Assembly: GCF_051348905.1 (NCBI RefSeq)
Contig: NC_135232.1
Span: 832,566,888 to 832,630,887 of the forward strand
Reading direction: 5' to 3'
DNA length: 64,000 nt
Source of the DNA: Ranitomeya variabilis
Lineage: Eukaryota; Chordata; Amphibia; Anura; Dendrobatidae
Below are positions 42,970-54,887 of this stretch, piece by piece. The stretch's first letter is position 1. The number at the start of each line of letters is the position of its first letter. Made by a program: the position numbers and the translations under genes. The notes under the pieces were generated by a model that saw nothing but the letters and a program-made list of their open reading frames with translations, ran no database searches and was not told where the DNA came from.

Positions 42970-43041
42970 GGGGATGTAGCTCAGTGGTAGAGCGCATGCT
43001 TCGCATGTATGAGGTCCTGGGTTCAACCCCCAGCATCTCCA
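42970..43041 (+). tRNA. tRNA-Ala-CGC: tRNA-Ala(CGC), canonical B copy
   Basis: Fully paired; CGC 43002-43004. Confidence 0.97.
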
Positions 43042-43561
43042 AACTTTTCCTAATATGGCTAGAAAGCTTTAGCAAACACACTCACGCTTAGTAGTGTCGT
43101 CAAGACTCGCAAGGAATCTTTGACGCTTAAACTGGCTTCTTTGCCAGGTCACATAGCAGGACGAGGCTTTTTGCCGCGGCAGATTCTAAAGACTGCATGC
43201 AACCTAAGGCAAGGGCAACACTTTACCACCCAGTAAAATGTTTTCAATGGGAACTGGACTTTCAACAAACTTTGCACAAATCAATAGCACAGGCAAATAT
43301 AGGAAACTTTCTCTAGCCTGATTAAAGTGGGAAATGTGCAATAGCTTTGCATTAAGGACAAGCTTCAGAGTCTCTACTTGGTATCATCAGAAAACCGAGT
43401 TGGAGTGTCGTGCCGGAAGCTTGAATTGGTCAGCTGATGTATCTCTAAGAATTCACAGAGTTTTTTTCTCAAGGTGGTTCAGCGATTTGAAAAAAAGCCA
43501 ACCCTTGTCTGCAAAAATCTTGACCCGTTTCCTGCAAGTTTCTGAAAGTGGTGCAAATAAC

Positions 43562-43633
43562 GGGGATGTAGCTCAGTGGTAGAGCGCACGCTTTGCATGT
43601 GTGAGGCCCCGGGTTCAATCCCCAGCATCTCCA
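43562..43633 (+). tRNA. tRNA-Ala-TGC: tRNA-Ala(TGC), A copy with C50:A64
   Basis: As 5641; TGC 43594-43596. Confidence 0.9.
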
Positions 43634-43760
43634 TGGCCTGGGTTTACGTGCAAAGGACGCACTTCCTACAGGTGACTACTTTTCCTTCTCCTTATGTGGT
43701 TCCTGCAGTCACTCGGTGAAAGAATTACTTGTCAGTGCTCCATCCCACTAGGAGACTTTT

Positions 43761-43832
43761 GGGGATGTAGCTCAGTGGTAGAGCGCATGCTTCGCATGTA
43801 TGAGGTCCTGGGTTCAACCCCCAGCATCTCCA
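43761..43832 (+). tRNA. tRNA-Ala-CGC: tRNA-Ala(CGC), canonical B copy
   Basis: Fully paired; CGC 43793-43795. Confidence 0.97.
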
Positions 43833-44352
43833 AACTTTTCCTAATATGGCTAGAAAGCTTTAGCAAACACACTCACGCTTAGTAGTGTCGTCAAGACTCG
43901 CCAGAAATCTTTGACGCTTAAACTGGCTTCTTTGCCAGGTCACATAGCAGGACGAGGCTTTTTGCCACGACAGATTCTAAAGACTGCATGCAACCTAAGG
44001 CAAGGGCAACACTTTACCACCCAGTAAAATGTTTTCAATGGGAACTGGACTTTCAACAAACTTTGCACAAATCAATAGCACAGGCAAATATAGGAAACTT
44101 TCTCTAGCCTGATTAAAGTGGGAAATGTGCAATAGCTTTGCATTAAGGACAAGCTTCAGAGTCTCTACTTGGTATCATCCTAAAACCGAGTTGGAGTGTC
44201 GTGCCGGAAGCTTGAATAGGTCCGCTGATGTATCTCTAAGAATTCACAGAGTTTTTTTCTCAAGGTGGTTCAGCGATTTGAAAAAAAGCCAACCCTTGTC
44301 TGCAAAAATCTTGACCCGTTTCCTGCAAGTTTCTGAAAGTGGTGCAAATAAC

Positions 44353-44424
44353 GGGGATGTAGCTCAGTGGTAGAGCGCACGCTTTGCATGTGTGAGGCCC
44401 CGGGTTCAATCCCCGGCATCTCCA
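44353..44424 (+). tRNA. tRNA-Ala-TGC: tRNA-Ala(TGC), canonical A copy
   Basis: Fully paired; TGC 44385-44387. Confidence 0.97.
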
Positions 44425-44551
44425 TGGCCTGGGTTTACGTGCAAAGGACGCACTTCCTACAGGTGACTACTTTTCCTTCTCCTTATGTGGTTCCTGCAGT
44501 CACTCGGTGAAAGAATTACTTGTCAGTGCTCCATCCCACTAGGAGACTTTT

Positions 44552-44623
44552 GGAGATGTAGCTCAGTGGTAGAGTGCATGCTTTGCATGTATGAGGTCCT
44601 GGGTTCAACCCCCAGCATCTCCA
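44552..44623 (+). tRNA. tRNA-Ala-like (TGC) with A3:U70, near terminator lost
   Basis: Same class as 8212; TGC 44584-44586. Confidence 0.88.
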
Positions 44624-45141
44624 AACTTTCCCTAATATGGCTAGAAAGCTTTAGCAAACACTCACGCTTAGTAGTGTCGTCAAGACTCGCAAGGAATATT
44701 TGACGCTTAAACTGGCTTCTTTGCCAGGTCACATAGCAGGATGAGGCTTTTTGCCGTGGCAGATTCTAAAGACTGCATGCAACCTAAGGCAAGGGCAACA
44801 CTTTACCACCCAGTAAAATGTTTTCAATGGGAACTGGACTTTCAACAAACTTTGCACAAATCAATAGCACAGGCAAATATAGGAAACTTTCTCTAGCCTG
44901 ATTAAAGTGGGAAATGTGCAATAGCTTTGCATTAAAGACAAGCTTCAGAGTCTCTACTTGTTATCATCAGAAAACCGAGTTGGAGTGTCGTGCCCGAAGC
45001 TTGAATAGGTCAGCTGATGTATCTCTAAGAATTCACAGAGTTTTTTTCTCAAGGTGGTTCAGCGATTTGAATAAATGCCAACCCTTGTCTGCAAAAATCT
45101 TGACCCGTTTCCTGCAAGTTTCTGAAAGTGGTGCAAATAAC

Positions 45142-45213
45142 TGGGATGTAGCTCAGTGGTAGAGCGCACGCTTTGCATGTTTGAGGCCCCGGGTTCAATC
45201 CCCGGCATCTCGA
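45142..45213 (+). tRNA. tRNA-Ala(TGC)-like A copy, U1:G72 class
   Basis: Same class as 4059; TGC 45174-45176. Confidence 0.85.
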
Positions 45214-45340
45214 TGGCCTGGGTTTACGTACAAAGGACGCACTTCCTACAGGTGACTACTTTTCCTTCTCCTTATGTGGTTCCTGCAGTCACTCGGTGAA
45301 AGAATTACTTGTCAGTGCTCCATCCCACTAGGAGACTTTT

Positions 45341-45412
45341 GGGGATATAGCTCAGTGGTAGAGCGCATGCTTCGCATGTATGAGGTCCTGGGTTCAACCC
45401 CCAGCATCTCCA
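45341..45412 (+). tRNA. tRNA-Ala-CGC: tRNA-Ala(CGC), B copy with G7 to A
   Basis: A7:C66 mismatch as at 35851; CGC 45373-45375. Confidence 0.87.
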
Positions 45413-45932
45413 AACTTTTCCTAATATGGCTAGAAAGCTTTAGCAAACACACTCACGCTTAGTAGTGTCGTCAAGACTCGCAAGGAATCTTTGACGCTTA
45501 AACTGGCTTCTTTGCCAGGTCACATAGCAGGACGAGGCTTTTTGCCGCGGCAGATTCTAAAGACTGCATGCAACCTAAGGCAAGGGCAACACTTTACCAC
45601 CCAGTAAAATGTTTTCAATGGGAACTGGACTTTCAACAAACTTTGCACAAATCAATAGCACAGGCAAATATAGGAAACTTTCTCTAGCCTGATTAAAGTG
45701 GGAAATGTGCAATAGCTTTGCATTAAGGACAAGCTTCAGAGTCTCTACTTGGTATCATCAGAAAACCGAGTTGGAGTGTCGTGCCGGAAGCTTGAATTGG
45801 TCAGCTGATGTATCTCTAAGAATTCACAGAGTTTTTTTCTCAAGGTGGTTCAGCGATTTGAAAAAAAGCCAACCCTTGTCTGCAAAAATCTTGACCCGTT
45901 TCCTGCAAGTTTCTGAAAGTGGTGCAAATAAC

Positions 45933-46004
45933 GGGGATGTAGCTCAGTGGTAGAGCGCACGCTTTGCATGTGTGAGGCCCCGGGTTCAATCCCCGGCATC
46001 TCCA
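45933..46004 (+). tRNA. tRNA-Ala-TGC: tRNA-Ala(TGC), canonical A copy
   Basis: Fully paired; TGC 45965-45967. Confidence 0.97.
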
Positions 46005-46131
46005 TGGCCTGGGTTTACGTGCAAAGGACGCACTTCCTACAGGTGACTACTTTTCCTTCTCCTTATGTGGTTCCTGCAGTCACTCGGTGAAAGAATTACT
46101 TGTCAGTGCTCCATCCCACTGGGAGACTTTT

Positions 46132-46203
46132 GAGGATGTAGCTCAGTGGTAGAGCGCATGCTTCGCATGTATGAGGTCCTGGGTTCAACCCCCAGCATCT
46201 CCA
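46132..46203 (+). tRNA. tRNA-Ala-CGC: tRNA-Ala(CGC), B copy with G2 to A
   Basis: A2:C71 mismatch; CGC 46164-46166. Confidence 0.9.
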
Positions 46204-46723
46204 AACTTTTCCTAATATGGCTAGAAAGCTTTAGCAAACACACTCACGCTTAGTAGTGTCGTCAAGACTCGCAAGGAATCTTTGACGCTTAAACTGGCTT
46301 CTTTGCCAGGTCACATAGCAGGACGAGGCTTTTTGTCGCAGCAGATTCTAAAGACTGCATGCAACCTAAGGCAAGGGCAACACTTTACCACCTAGTAAAA
46401 TGTTTTCAATGGGAACTGGACTTTCAACAAACTTTGCACAAATCAATAGCACAGGCAAATATAGGAAACTTTCTCTAGCCTGATTAAAGTGGGAAATGTG
46501 CAATAGCTTTGCATTAAGGACAAGCTTCAGAGTCTCTACTTGGTATCATCCTAAAACCGAGTTGGAGTGTCGTGCCGGAAGCTTGAATAGGACAGCTGAT
46601 GTATCTCTAAGAATTCACAGAGTTTTTTTCTCAAGGTGGTTCAGCGATTTGAATAAATGCCAACCCTTGTCTGCAAAAATCTTGACCCGTTTCCTGCAAG
46701 TTTCTGAAAGTGGTGCAAATAAC

Positions 46724-46795
46724 GGGGATGTAGCTCAGTGGTAGAGCGCACGCTTTGCATGTGTGAGGCCCCGGGTTCAATCCCCAGCATCTCCA
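46724..46795 (+). tRNA. tRNA-Ala-TGC: tRNA-Ala(TGC), A copy with C50:A64
   Basis: As 5641; TGC 46756-46758. Confidence 0.9.
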
Positions 46796-46922
46796 TGGCC
46801 TGGGTTTACGTGCAAAGGACGCACTTCCTACAGGTGACTACTTTTCCTTCTCCTTATGTGGTTCCTGCAGTCACTCGTTGAAAGAATTACTTGTCAGTGC
46901 TCCATCCCACTAGGAGACTTTT

Positions 46923-46994
46923 GGGGATGTAGCTCAGTGGTAGAGCGCATGCTTCGCATGTATGAGGTCCTGGGTTCAACCCTCAGCATCTCCA
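46923..46994 (+). tRNA. tRNA-Ala-CGC: tRNA-Ala(CGC), B copy with G52:U62
   Basis: T stem CTGGG/CTCAG has one G:U wobble; CGC 46955-46957. Confidence 0.95.
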
Positions 46995-47514
46995 AACTTT
47001 TCCTAATATGGCTAGAAAGCTTTAGCAAACACACTCACGCTTAGTAGTGTCGTCAAGACTCGCAAGGAATCTTTGACGCTTAAACTGGCTTCTTTGCCAG
47101 GTCACATAGCAGGACGAGGCTTTTTGCCGCGGCAGATTCTAAAGACTGCATGCAACCTAAGGCAAGGGCAACACTTTACCACCCAGTAAAATGTTTTCAA
47201 TGGGAACTGGACTTTCAACAAACTTTGCACAAATCAATAGCACAGGCAAATATAGGAAACTTTCTCTAGCCTGATTAAAGTGGGAAATGTGCAATAGCTT
47301 TGCATTAAGGACAAGCTTCAGAGTCTCTACTTGGTATCATCAGAAAACCGAGTTGGAGTGTCGTGCCGGAAGCTTGAATTGGTCAGCTGATGTATCTCTA
47401 AGAATTCACAGAGTTTTTTTCTCAAGGTGGTTCAGCGATTTGAAAAAAAGCCAACCCTTGTCTGCAAAAATCTTGACCCGTTTCCTGCAAGTTTCTGAAA
47501 GTGGTGCAAATAAC

Positions 47515-47586
47515 GGGGATGTAGCTCAGTGGTAGAGCGCACGCTTTGCATGTGTGAGGCCCTGGGTTCAATCCCCGGCATCTCCA
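47515..47586 (+). tRNA. tRNA-Ala-TGC: tRNA-Ala(TGC), A copy with U50:G64
   Basis: As 37234; TGC 47547-47549. Confidence 0.94.
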
Positions 47587-47713
47587 TGGCCTGGGTTTAC
47601 GTGCAAAGGACGCACTTCCTACAGGTGACTACTTTTCCTTCTCCTTATGTGGTTCCTGCAGTCACTCGGTGAAAGAATTACTTGTCAGTGCTCCATCCCA
47701 CTGGGAGACTTTT

Positions 47714-47785
47714 GAGGATGTAGCTCAGTGGTAGAGCGCATGCTTCGCATGTATGAGGTCCTGGGTTCAACCCCCAGCATCTCCA
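47714..47785 (+). tRNA. tRNA-Ala-CGC: tRNA-Ala(CGC), B copy with G2 to A
   Basis: A2:C71 mismatch; CGC 47746-47748. Confidence 0.9.
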
Positions 47786-48305
47786 AACTTTTCCTAATAT
47801 GGCTAGAAAGCTTTAGCAAACACACTCACGCTTAGTAGTGTCGTCAAGACTCGCAAGGAATCTTTGACGCTTAAACTGGCTTCTTTGCCAGGTCACATAG
47901 CAGGACGAGGCTTTTTGTCGCAGCAGATTCTAAAGACTGCATGCAACCTAAGGCAAGGGCAACACTTTACCACCCAGTAAAATGTTTTCAATGGGAACTG
48001 GACTTTCAACAAACTTTGCACAAATCAATAGCACAGGCAAATATAGGAAACTTTCTCTAGCCTGATTAAAGTGGGAAATGTGCAATAGCTTTGCATTAAG
48101 GACAAGCTTCAGAGTCTCTACTTGGTATCATCCTAAAACCGAGTTGGAGTGTCGTGCCGGAAGCTTGAATAGGACAGCTGATGTATCTCTAAGAATTCAC
48201 AGAGTTTTTTTCTCAAGGTGGTTCAGCGATTTGAATAAATGCCAACCCTTGTCTGCAAAAATCTTGACCCGTTTCCTGCAAGTTTCTGAAAGTGGTGCAA
48301 ATAAC

Positions 48306-48377
48306 GGGGATGTAGCTCAGTGGTAGAGCGCACGCTTTGCATGTGTGAGGCCCCGGGTTCAATCCCCAGCATCTCCA
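48306..48377 (+). tRNA. tRNA-Ala-TGC: tRNA-Ala(TGC), A copy with C50:A64
   Basis: As 5641; TGC 48338-48340. Confidence 0.9.
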
Positions 48378-48504
48378 TGGCCTGGGTTTACGTGCAAAGG
48401 ACGCACTTCCTACAGGTGACTACTTTTCCTTCTCCTTATGTGGTTCCTGCAGTCACTCGTTGAAAGAATTACTTGTCAGTGCTCCATCCCACTAGGAGAC
48501 TTTT

Positions 48505-48576
48505 GGGGATGTAGCTCAGTGGTAGAGCGCATGCTTCGCATGTATGAGGTCCTGGGTTCAACCCCCAGCATCTCCA
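48505..48576 (+). tRNA. tRNA-Ala-CGC: tRNA-Ala(CGC), canonical B copy
   Basis: Fully paired; CGC 48537-48539. Confidence 0.97.
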
Positions 48577-49096
48577 AACTTTTCCTAATATGGCTAGAAA
48601 GCTTTAGCAAACACACTCACGCTTAGTAGTGTCGTCAAGACTCGCAAGGAATCTTTGACGCTTAAACTGGCTTCTTTGCCAGGTCACATAGCAGGACGAG
48701 GCTTTTTGCCGCGGCAGATTCTAAAGACTGCATGCAACCTAAGGCAAGGGCAACACTTTACCACCCAGTAAAATGTTTTCAATGGGAACTGGACTTTCAA
48801 CAAACTTTGCACAAATCAATAGCACAGGCAAATATAGGAAACTTTCTCTAGCCTGATTAAAGTGGGAAATGTGCAATAGCTTTGCATTAAGGACAAGCTT
48901 CAGAGTCTCTACTTGGTATCATCAGAAAACCGAGTTGGAGTGTCGTGCCGGAAGCTTGAATTGGTCAGCTGATGTATCTCTAAGAATTCACAGAGTTTTT
49001 TTCTCAAGGTGGTTCAGCGATTTGAAAAAAAGCCAACCCTTGTCTGCAAAAATCTTGACCCGTTTCCTGCAAGTTTCTGAAAGTGGTGCAAATAAC

Positions 49097-49168
49097 GGGG
49101 ATGTAGCTCAGTGGTAGAGCGCACGCTTTGCATGTGTGAGGCCCCGGGTTCAATCCCCGGCATCTCCA
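49097..49168 (+). tRNA. tRNA-Ala-TGC: tRNA-Ala(TGC), canonical A copy
   Basis: Fully paired; TGC 49129-49131. Confidence 0.97.
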
Positions 49169-49295
49169 TGGCCTGGGTTTACGTGCAAAGGACGCACTTC
49201 CTACAGGTGACTACTTTTCCTTCTCCTTATGTGGTTCCTGCAGTCACTCGTTGAAAGAATTACTTTGCAGTGCTCCATCCCACTGGGAGACTTTT

Positions 49296-49367
49296 GGGGA
49301 TGTAGCTCAGTGGTAGAGCGCATGCTTTGCATGTATGAGGTCCTGGGTTCAACCCCCAGCATCTCCA
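49296..49367 (+). tRNA. tRNA-Ala-TGC: tRNA-Ala(TGC), B copy
   Basis: Twin of 39015; TGC 49328-49330. Confidence 0.97.
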
Positions 49368-49887
49368 AACTTTTCCTAATATGGCTAGAAAGCTTTAGCA
49401 AACACACTCACGCTTAGTAGTGTCGTCAAGACTCGCAAGGAATCTTTGACGCTTAAACTGGCTTCTTTGCCAGGTCACATAGCAGGACGAGGCTTTTTGT
49501 CGCAGCAGATTCTAAAGACTGCATGCAACCTAAGGCAAGGGCAACACTTTACCACCCAGTAAAATGTTTTCAATGGGAACTGGACTTTCAACAAACTTTG
49601 CACAAATCAATAGCACAGGCAAATATAGGAAACTTTCTCTAGCCTGATTAAAGTGGGAAATGTGCAATAGCTTTGCATTAAGGACAAGCTTCAGAGTCTC
49701 TACTTGGTATCATCCTAAAACCGAGTTGGAGTGTCGTGCCGGAAGCTTGAATAGGTCCGCTGATGTATCTCTAAGAATTCACAGAGTTTTTTTCTCAAGG
49801 TGGTTCAGCGATTTGAATAAATGCCAACCCTTGTCTGCAAAAATCTTGACCCGTTTCCTGCAAGTTTCTGAAAGTGGTGCAAATAAC

Positions 49888-49959
49888 GGGGATGTAGCTC
49901 AGTGGTAGAGCGCACGCTTTGCATGTGTGAGGCCCCGGGTTCAATCCCCAGCATCTCCA
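49888..49959 (+). tRNA. tRNA-Ala-TGC: tRNA-Ala(TGC), A copy with C50:A64
   Basis: As 5641; TGC 49920-49922. Confidence 0.9.
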
Positions 49960-50086
49960 TGCCCTGGGTTTACGTGCAAAGGACGCACTTCCTACAGGTG
50001 ACTACTTTTCCTTCTCCTTATGTGGTTCCTGCAGTCACTCGGTGAAAGAATTACTTGTCAGTGCTCCATCCCACTAGGAGACTTTT

Positions 50087-50158
50087 GGGGATGTAGCTCA
50101 GTGGTAGAGCGCATGCTTCGCATGTATGAGGTCCTGGGTTCAACCCCCAGCATCTCCA
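50087..50158 (+). tRNA. tRNA-Ala-CGC: tRNA-Ala(CGC), canonical B copy
   Basis: Fully paired; CGC 50119-50121. Confidence 0.97.
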
Positions 50159-50678
50159 AACTTTTCCTAATATGGCTAGAAAGCTTTAGCAAACACACTC
50201 ACGCTTAGTAGTGTCGTCAAGACTCGCCAGAAATCTTTGACGCTTAAACTGGCTTCTTTGCCAGGTCACATAGCAGGACGAGGCTTTTTGCCGCGACAGA
50301 TTCTAAAGACTGCATGCAACCTAAGGCAAGGGCAACACTTTACCACCCAGTAAAATGTTTTCAATGGGAACTGGACTTTCAACAAACTTTGCACAAATCA
50401 ATAGCACAGGCAAATATAGGAAACTTTCTCTAGCCTGATTAAAGTGGGAAATGTGCAATAGCTTTGCATTAAGGACAAGCTTCAGAGTCTCTACTTGGTA
50501 TCATCAGAAAACCGAGTTGGAGTGTCGTGCCGGAAGCTTGAATAGGTCAGCTGATGTATCTCTAAGAATTCACAGAGTTTTTTTCTCAAGGTGGTTCAGC
50601 GATTTGAATAAATGCCAACCCTTGTCTGCAAAAATCTTGACCCGTTTCCTGCAAGTTTCTGAAAGTGGTGCAAATAAC

Positions 50679-50750
50679 GGGGATGTAGCTCAGTGGTAGA
50701 GTGCACCCTTTTCATGTGTGAGGCCCCGGGTTCAATCCCCGGCATCTCCA
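50679..50750 (+). tRNA. tRNA-Ala body with Glu anticodon TTC, U25
   Basis: As 24598; TTC 50711-50713, in a 775-bp unit. Confidence 0.9.
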
Positions 50751-50861
50751 TGGCTTGGGTTTACGTGCAAAGGTGACTACTTTTCCTTCTCCTTATGTGG
50801 TTCCTGCAGTCACTCGGTGAAAGAATTACTTGTCAGTGCTCCATCCCACTGGGAGACTTTT

Positions 50862-50933
50862 GGGGATGTAGCTCAGTGGTAGAGCGCATGCTTCGCATGT
50901 ATGAGGTCCTGGGTTCAACCCCCAGCATCTCCA
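50862..50933 (+). tRNA. tRNA-Ala-CGC: tRNA-Ala(CGC), canonical B copy
   Basis: Fully paired; CGC 50894-50896. Confidence 0.97.
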
Positions 50934-51453
50934 AACTTTTCCTAATATGGCTAGAAAGCTTTAGCAAACACACTCACGCTTAGTAGTGTCGTCAAGACTC
51001 GCAAGGAATCTTTGACGCTTAAACTGGCTTCTTTGCCAGGTCACATAGCAGGATGAGGCTTTTTGCCTCGGCAGATTCTAAAGACTGCATGCAACCTAAG
51101 GCAAGGGCAACACTTTACCACCCAGTAAAATGTTTTCAATGGGAACTGGACTTTCAACAAACTTTGCACAAATCAATAGCACAGGCAAATATAGGAAACT
51201 TTCTCTAGCCTGATTAAAGTGGGAAATGTGCAATAGCTTTGCATTAAGGACAAGCTTCAGAGTCTCTACTTGGTATCATCAGAAAACTGAGTTGGAGTGT
51301 CGTGCCGGAAGCTTGAATAGGTCAGCTGATGTATCTCTAAGAATTCACAGAGTTTTTTTCTCAAGGTGGTTCAGCGATTTGACTAAATGCCAACCCTTGT
51401 CTGCAAAAATCTTGACCCGTTTCCTGCAAGTTTCTGAAAGTGGTGCAAATATC

Positions 51454-51525
51454 GGGGATGTAGCTCAGTGGTAGAGCGCACGCTTTGCATGTGTGAGGCC
51501 CCGGGTTCAATCCCTGGCATCTCCA
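51454..51525 (+). tRNA. tRNA-Ala-TGC: tRNA-Ala(TGC), A copy with G51:U63
   Basis: As 25373; TGC 51486-51488. Confidence 0.95.
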
Positions 51526-51652
51526 TGGCCTGGGTTTACGTGCAAAGGACGCACTTCCTACAGGTGACTACTTTTCCTTCTCCTTATGTGGTTCCTGCAG
51601 TCACTCGTTGAAAGAATTACTTGTCAGTGCTCCATCCCACTAGGAGACTTTT

Positions 51653-51724
51653 GGGGATGTAGCTCAGTGGTAGAGCGCATGCTTCGCATGTATGAGGTCC
51701 TGGGTTCAACCCCCAGCATCTCCA
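51653..51724 (+). tRNA. tRNA-Ala-CGC: tRNA-Ala(CGC), canonical B copy
   Basis: Fully paired; CGC 51685-51687. Confidence 0.97.
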
Positions 51725-52244
51725 AACTTTTCCTAATATGGCTAGAAAGCTTTAGCAAACACACTCACGCTTAGTAGTGTCGTCAAGACTCGCAAGGAAT
51801 CTTTGACGCTTAAACTGGCTTCTTTGCCAGGTCACATAGCAGGACGAGGCTTTTTGCTGCGGCAGATTCTAAAGACTGCATGCAACCTAAGGCAAGGGCA
51901 ACACTTTACCACCCAGTAAAATGTTTTCAATGGGAACTGGACTTTCAACAAACTTTGCACAAATCAATAGCACAGGCAAATATAGGAAACTTTCTCTAGC
52001 CTGATTAAAGTGGGAAATGTGCAATAGCTTTGCATTAAGGACAAGCTTCAGAGTCTCTACTTGGTATCATCAGAAAACCGAGTTGGAGTGTCGTGCCAGA
52101 TGCTTGAATAGGTCAGCTGATGTATCTCTAAGAATTCACAGAGTTTTTTTCTCAAGGTGGTTCAGCGATTTGACTAAATGCCAACCCTTGTCTGCAAAAA
52201 TCTTGACCCGTTTCCTGCAAGTTTCTGAAAGTGGTGCAAATAAC

Positions 52245-52316
52245 GGGGATGTAGCTCAGTGGTAGAGCACACGCTTTGCATGTGGGAGGCCCCAGGTTCA
52301 ATCCCCGGCATCTCCA
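52245..52316 (+). tRNA. Decaying tRNA-Ala(TGC) A copy, stem mismatches
   Basis: Same class as 26164; TGC 52277-52279. Confidence 0.82.
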
Positions 52317-52443
52317 TGGCCTGGGTTTACGTGCAGAGGACGCACTTCCTACAGGTGACTACTTTTCCTTCTCCTTATGTGGTTCCTGCAGTCACTCGTT
52401 GAAAGAATTACTTGTCAGTGCTCCATCCCACTAGGAGACTTTT

Positions 52444-52515
52444 GGGGATGTAGCTCAGTGGTAGAGCGCATGCTTCGCATGTATGAGGTCCTGGGTTCAA
52501 CCCCCAGCATCTCCA
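52444..52515 (+). tRNA. tRNA-Ala-CGC: tRNA-Ala(CGC), canonical B copy
   Basis: Fully paired; CGC 52476-52478. Confidence 0.97.
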
Positions 52516-53051
52516 AACTTTTCCTAATATGGCTAGAAAGCTTTAGCAAACACACTCATGCTTAGTAGTGTCGTCAAGACTCGCAAGGAATCTTTGACGC
52601 TTAAACTGGCTTCTTTGCCAGGTCACATAGCAGGACGAGGCTTTTTGCCGCGGCAGATTCTAAAGACTGCATGCAACCTAAGGCAAGGGCAACCTAAGGC
52701 AAGGGCAACACTTTACCACCCAGTAAAATGTTTTCAATGGGAACTGGACTTTCAACAAACTTTGCTCAAATCAATAGCACAGGCAAATATAGGAAACTTT
52801 CTCTAGCCTGATTAAAGTGGGAAATGTGCAATAGCTTTGCATTAAGGACAAGCTTCAGAGTCTCTACTTGGTATCATCAGAAAACCGAGTTGGAGTGTCG
52901 TGCCGGAAGCTTGAATTGGTCAGCTGATGTATCTCTAAGAATTCACAGAGTTTTTTTCTCAAGGTGGTTCAGCGATTTGAAAAAAAGCCAACCCTTGTCT
53001 GCAAAAATCTTGACCCGTTTCCTGCAAGTTTCTGAAAGTGGTGCAAATAAC

Positions 53052-53123
53052 GGGGATGTAGCTCAGTGGTAGAGCGCACGCTTTGCATGTGTGAGGCCCC
53101 GGGTTCAATCCCCGGCATCTCCA
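53052..53123 (+). tRNA. tRNA-Ala-TGC: tRNA-Ala(TGC), canonical A copy
   Basis: Fully paired; TGC 53084-53086. Confidence 0.97.
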
Positions 53124-53250
53124 TGGCCTGGGTTTACGTGCAAAGGACGCACTTCCTACAGGTGACTACTTTTCCTTCTCCTTATGTGGTTCCTGCAGTC
53201 ACTCGGTGAAAGAATTACTTGTCAGTGCTCCATCCCACTAGGAGACTTTT

Positions 53251-53322
53251 GGGGATGTAGCTCAGTGGTAGAGCGCATGCTTCGCATGTATGAGGTCCTG
53301 GGTTCAACCCCCAGCATCTCCA
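53251..53322 (+). tRNA. tRNA-Ala-CGC: tRNA-Ala(CGC), canonical B copy
   Basis: Fully paired; CGC 53283-53285. Confidence 0.97.
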
Positions 53323-53841
53323 AACTTTTCCTAATATGGCTAGAAAGCTTTAGCAAACACACTCACGCTTAGTAGTGTCGTCAAGACTCGCAAGGAATCT
53401 TTGACGCTTAAACTGGCTTCTTTGCCAGGTCACATAGCAGGACGAGGCTTTTTGCCGCGGCAGATTCTAAAGACTGCATGCAACCTAAGGCAAGGGCAAC
53501 ACTTTACCACCCAGTAAAATGTTTTCAATGGGAACTGGACTTTCAACAAACTTTGCACAAATCAATAGCACAGGCAAATATAGGAAACTTTCTCTAGCCT
53601 GATTAAAGTGGGAAATGTGCAATAGCTTTGCATTAAGGACAAGCTTCAGAGTCTCTACTTGGTATCATCAGAAAACCGAGTTGGAGTGTCGTGCCGGAAG
53701 CTTGAATTGGTCAGCTGATGTATCTCTAAGAATTCACAGAGTTTTTTCTCAAGGTGGTTCAGCGATTTGAAAAAAAGCCAACCCTTGTCTGCAAAAATCT
53801 TGACCCGTTTCCTGCAAGTTTCTGAAAGTGGTGCAAATAAC

Positions 53842-53913
53842 GGGGATGTAGCTCAGTGGTAGAGCGCACGCTTTGCATGTGTGAGTCCCCGGGTTCAATC
53901 CCCAGCATCTCCA
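53842..53913 (+). tRNA. tRNA-Ala-TGC: tRNA-Ala(TGC), A copy with C50:A64 and U46
   Basis: Variable loop AGTCC (G46 to T) is unique here; C50:A64 as at 5641. TGC 53874-53876. Upstream run is T6. Confidence 0.88.
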
Positions 53914-54040
53914 TGGCCTGGGTTTACGTGCAAAGGACGCACTTCCTACAGGTGACTACTTTTCCTTCTCCTTATGTGGTTCCTGCAGTCACTCGGTGAA
54001 AGAATTACTTGTCAGTGCTCCATCCCACTAGGAGACTTTT

Positions 54041-54112
54041 GGGGATGTAGCTCAGTGGTAGAGCGCATGCTTCGCATGTATGAGGTCCTGGGTTCAACCC
54101 CCAGCATCTCCA
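54041..54112 (+). tRNA. tRNA-Ala-CGC: tRNA-Ala(CGC), canonical B copy
   Basis: Fully paired; CGC 54073-54075. Confidence 0.97.
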
Positions 54113-54632
54113 AACTTTTCCTAATATGGCTAGAAAGCTTTAGCAAACACACTCACGCTTAGTAGTGTCGTCAAGACTCGCAAGGAATCTTTGACGCTTA
54201 AACTGGCTTCTTTGCCAGGTCACATAGCAGGACGAGGCTTTTTGCCGCGACAGATTCTAAAGACTGCATGCAACCTAAGGCAAGGGCAACACTTTACCAC
54301 CCAGTAAAATGTTTTCAATGGGAACTGGACTTTCAACAAACTTTGCACAAATCAATAGCACAGGCAAATATAGGAAACTTTCTCTAGCCTGATTAAAGTG
54401 GGAAATGTGCAATAGCTTTGCATTAAGGACAAGCTTCAGAGTCTCTACTTGGTATCATCAGAAAACCGAGTTGGAGTGTCGTGCCGGAAGCTTGAATAGG
54501 TCAGCTGATGTATCTCTAAGAATTCACAGAGTTTTTTTCTCAAGGTGGTTCAGCGATTTGAATAAATGCCAACTCTTGTCTGCAAAAATCTTGACCCGTT
54601 TCCTGCAAGTTTCTGAAAATGGTGCAAATAAC

Positions 54633-54704
54633 GGGGATGTAGCTCAGTGGTAGAGCGCACCCTTTTCATGTGTGAGGCCCCGGGTTCAATCCCCGGCATC
54701 TCCA
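54633..54704 (+). tRNA. tRNA-Ala body with Glu anticodon TTC
   Basis: As 22241; TTC 54665-54667, in a 775-bp unit. Confidence 0.9.
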
Positions 54705-54815
54705 TGGCTTGGGTTTACGTGCAAAGGTGACTACTTTTCCTTCTCCTTATGTGGTTCCTGCAGTCACTCGGTGAAAGAATTACTTGTCAGTGCTCCATCC
54801 CACTGGGAGACTTTT

Positions 54816-54887
54816 GAGGATGTAGCTCAGTGGTAGAGCGCATGCTTCGCATGTATGAGGTCCTGGGTTCAACCCCCAGCATCTCCA
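54816..54887 (+). tRNA. tRNA-Ala-CGC: tRNA-Ala(CGC), B copy with G2 to A
   Basis: A2:C71 mismatch; CGC 54848-54850. Confidence 0.9.

Larger units (their letters stand above)
44125..52823 (+). repeat. Eleven-unit higher-order block, copy 2
   Basis: Same order of types as 34635-42542 with one extra 791-bp unit (a C50:A64 unit near 46724); 8699 bp, exactly 791 more than copy 1. Confidence 0.88.
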
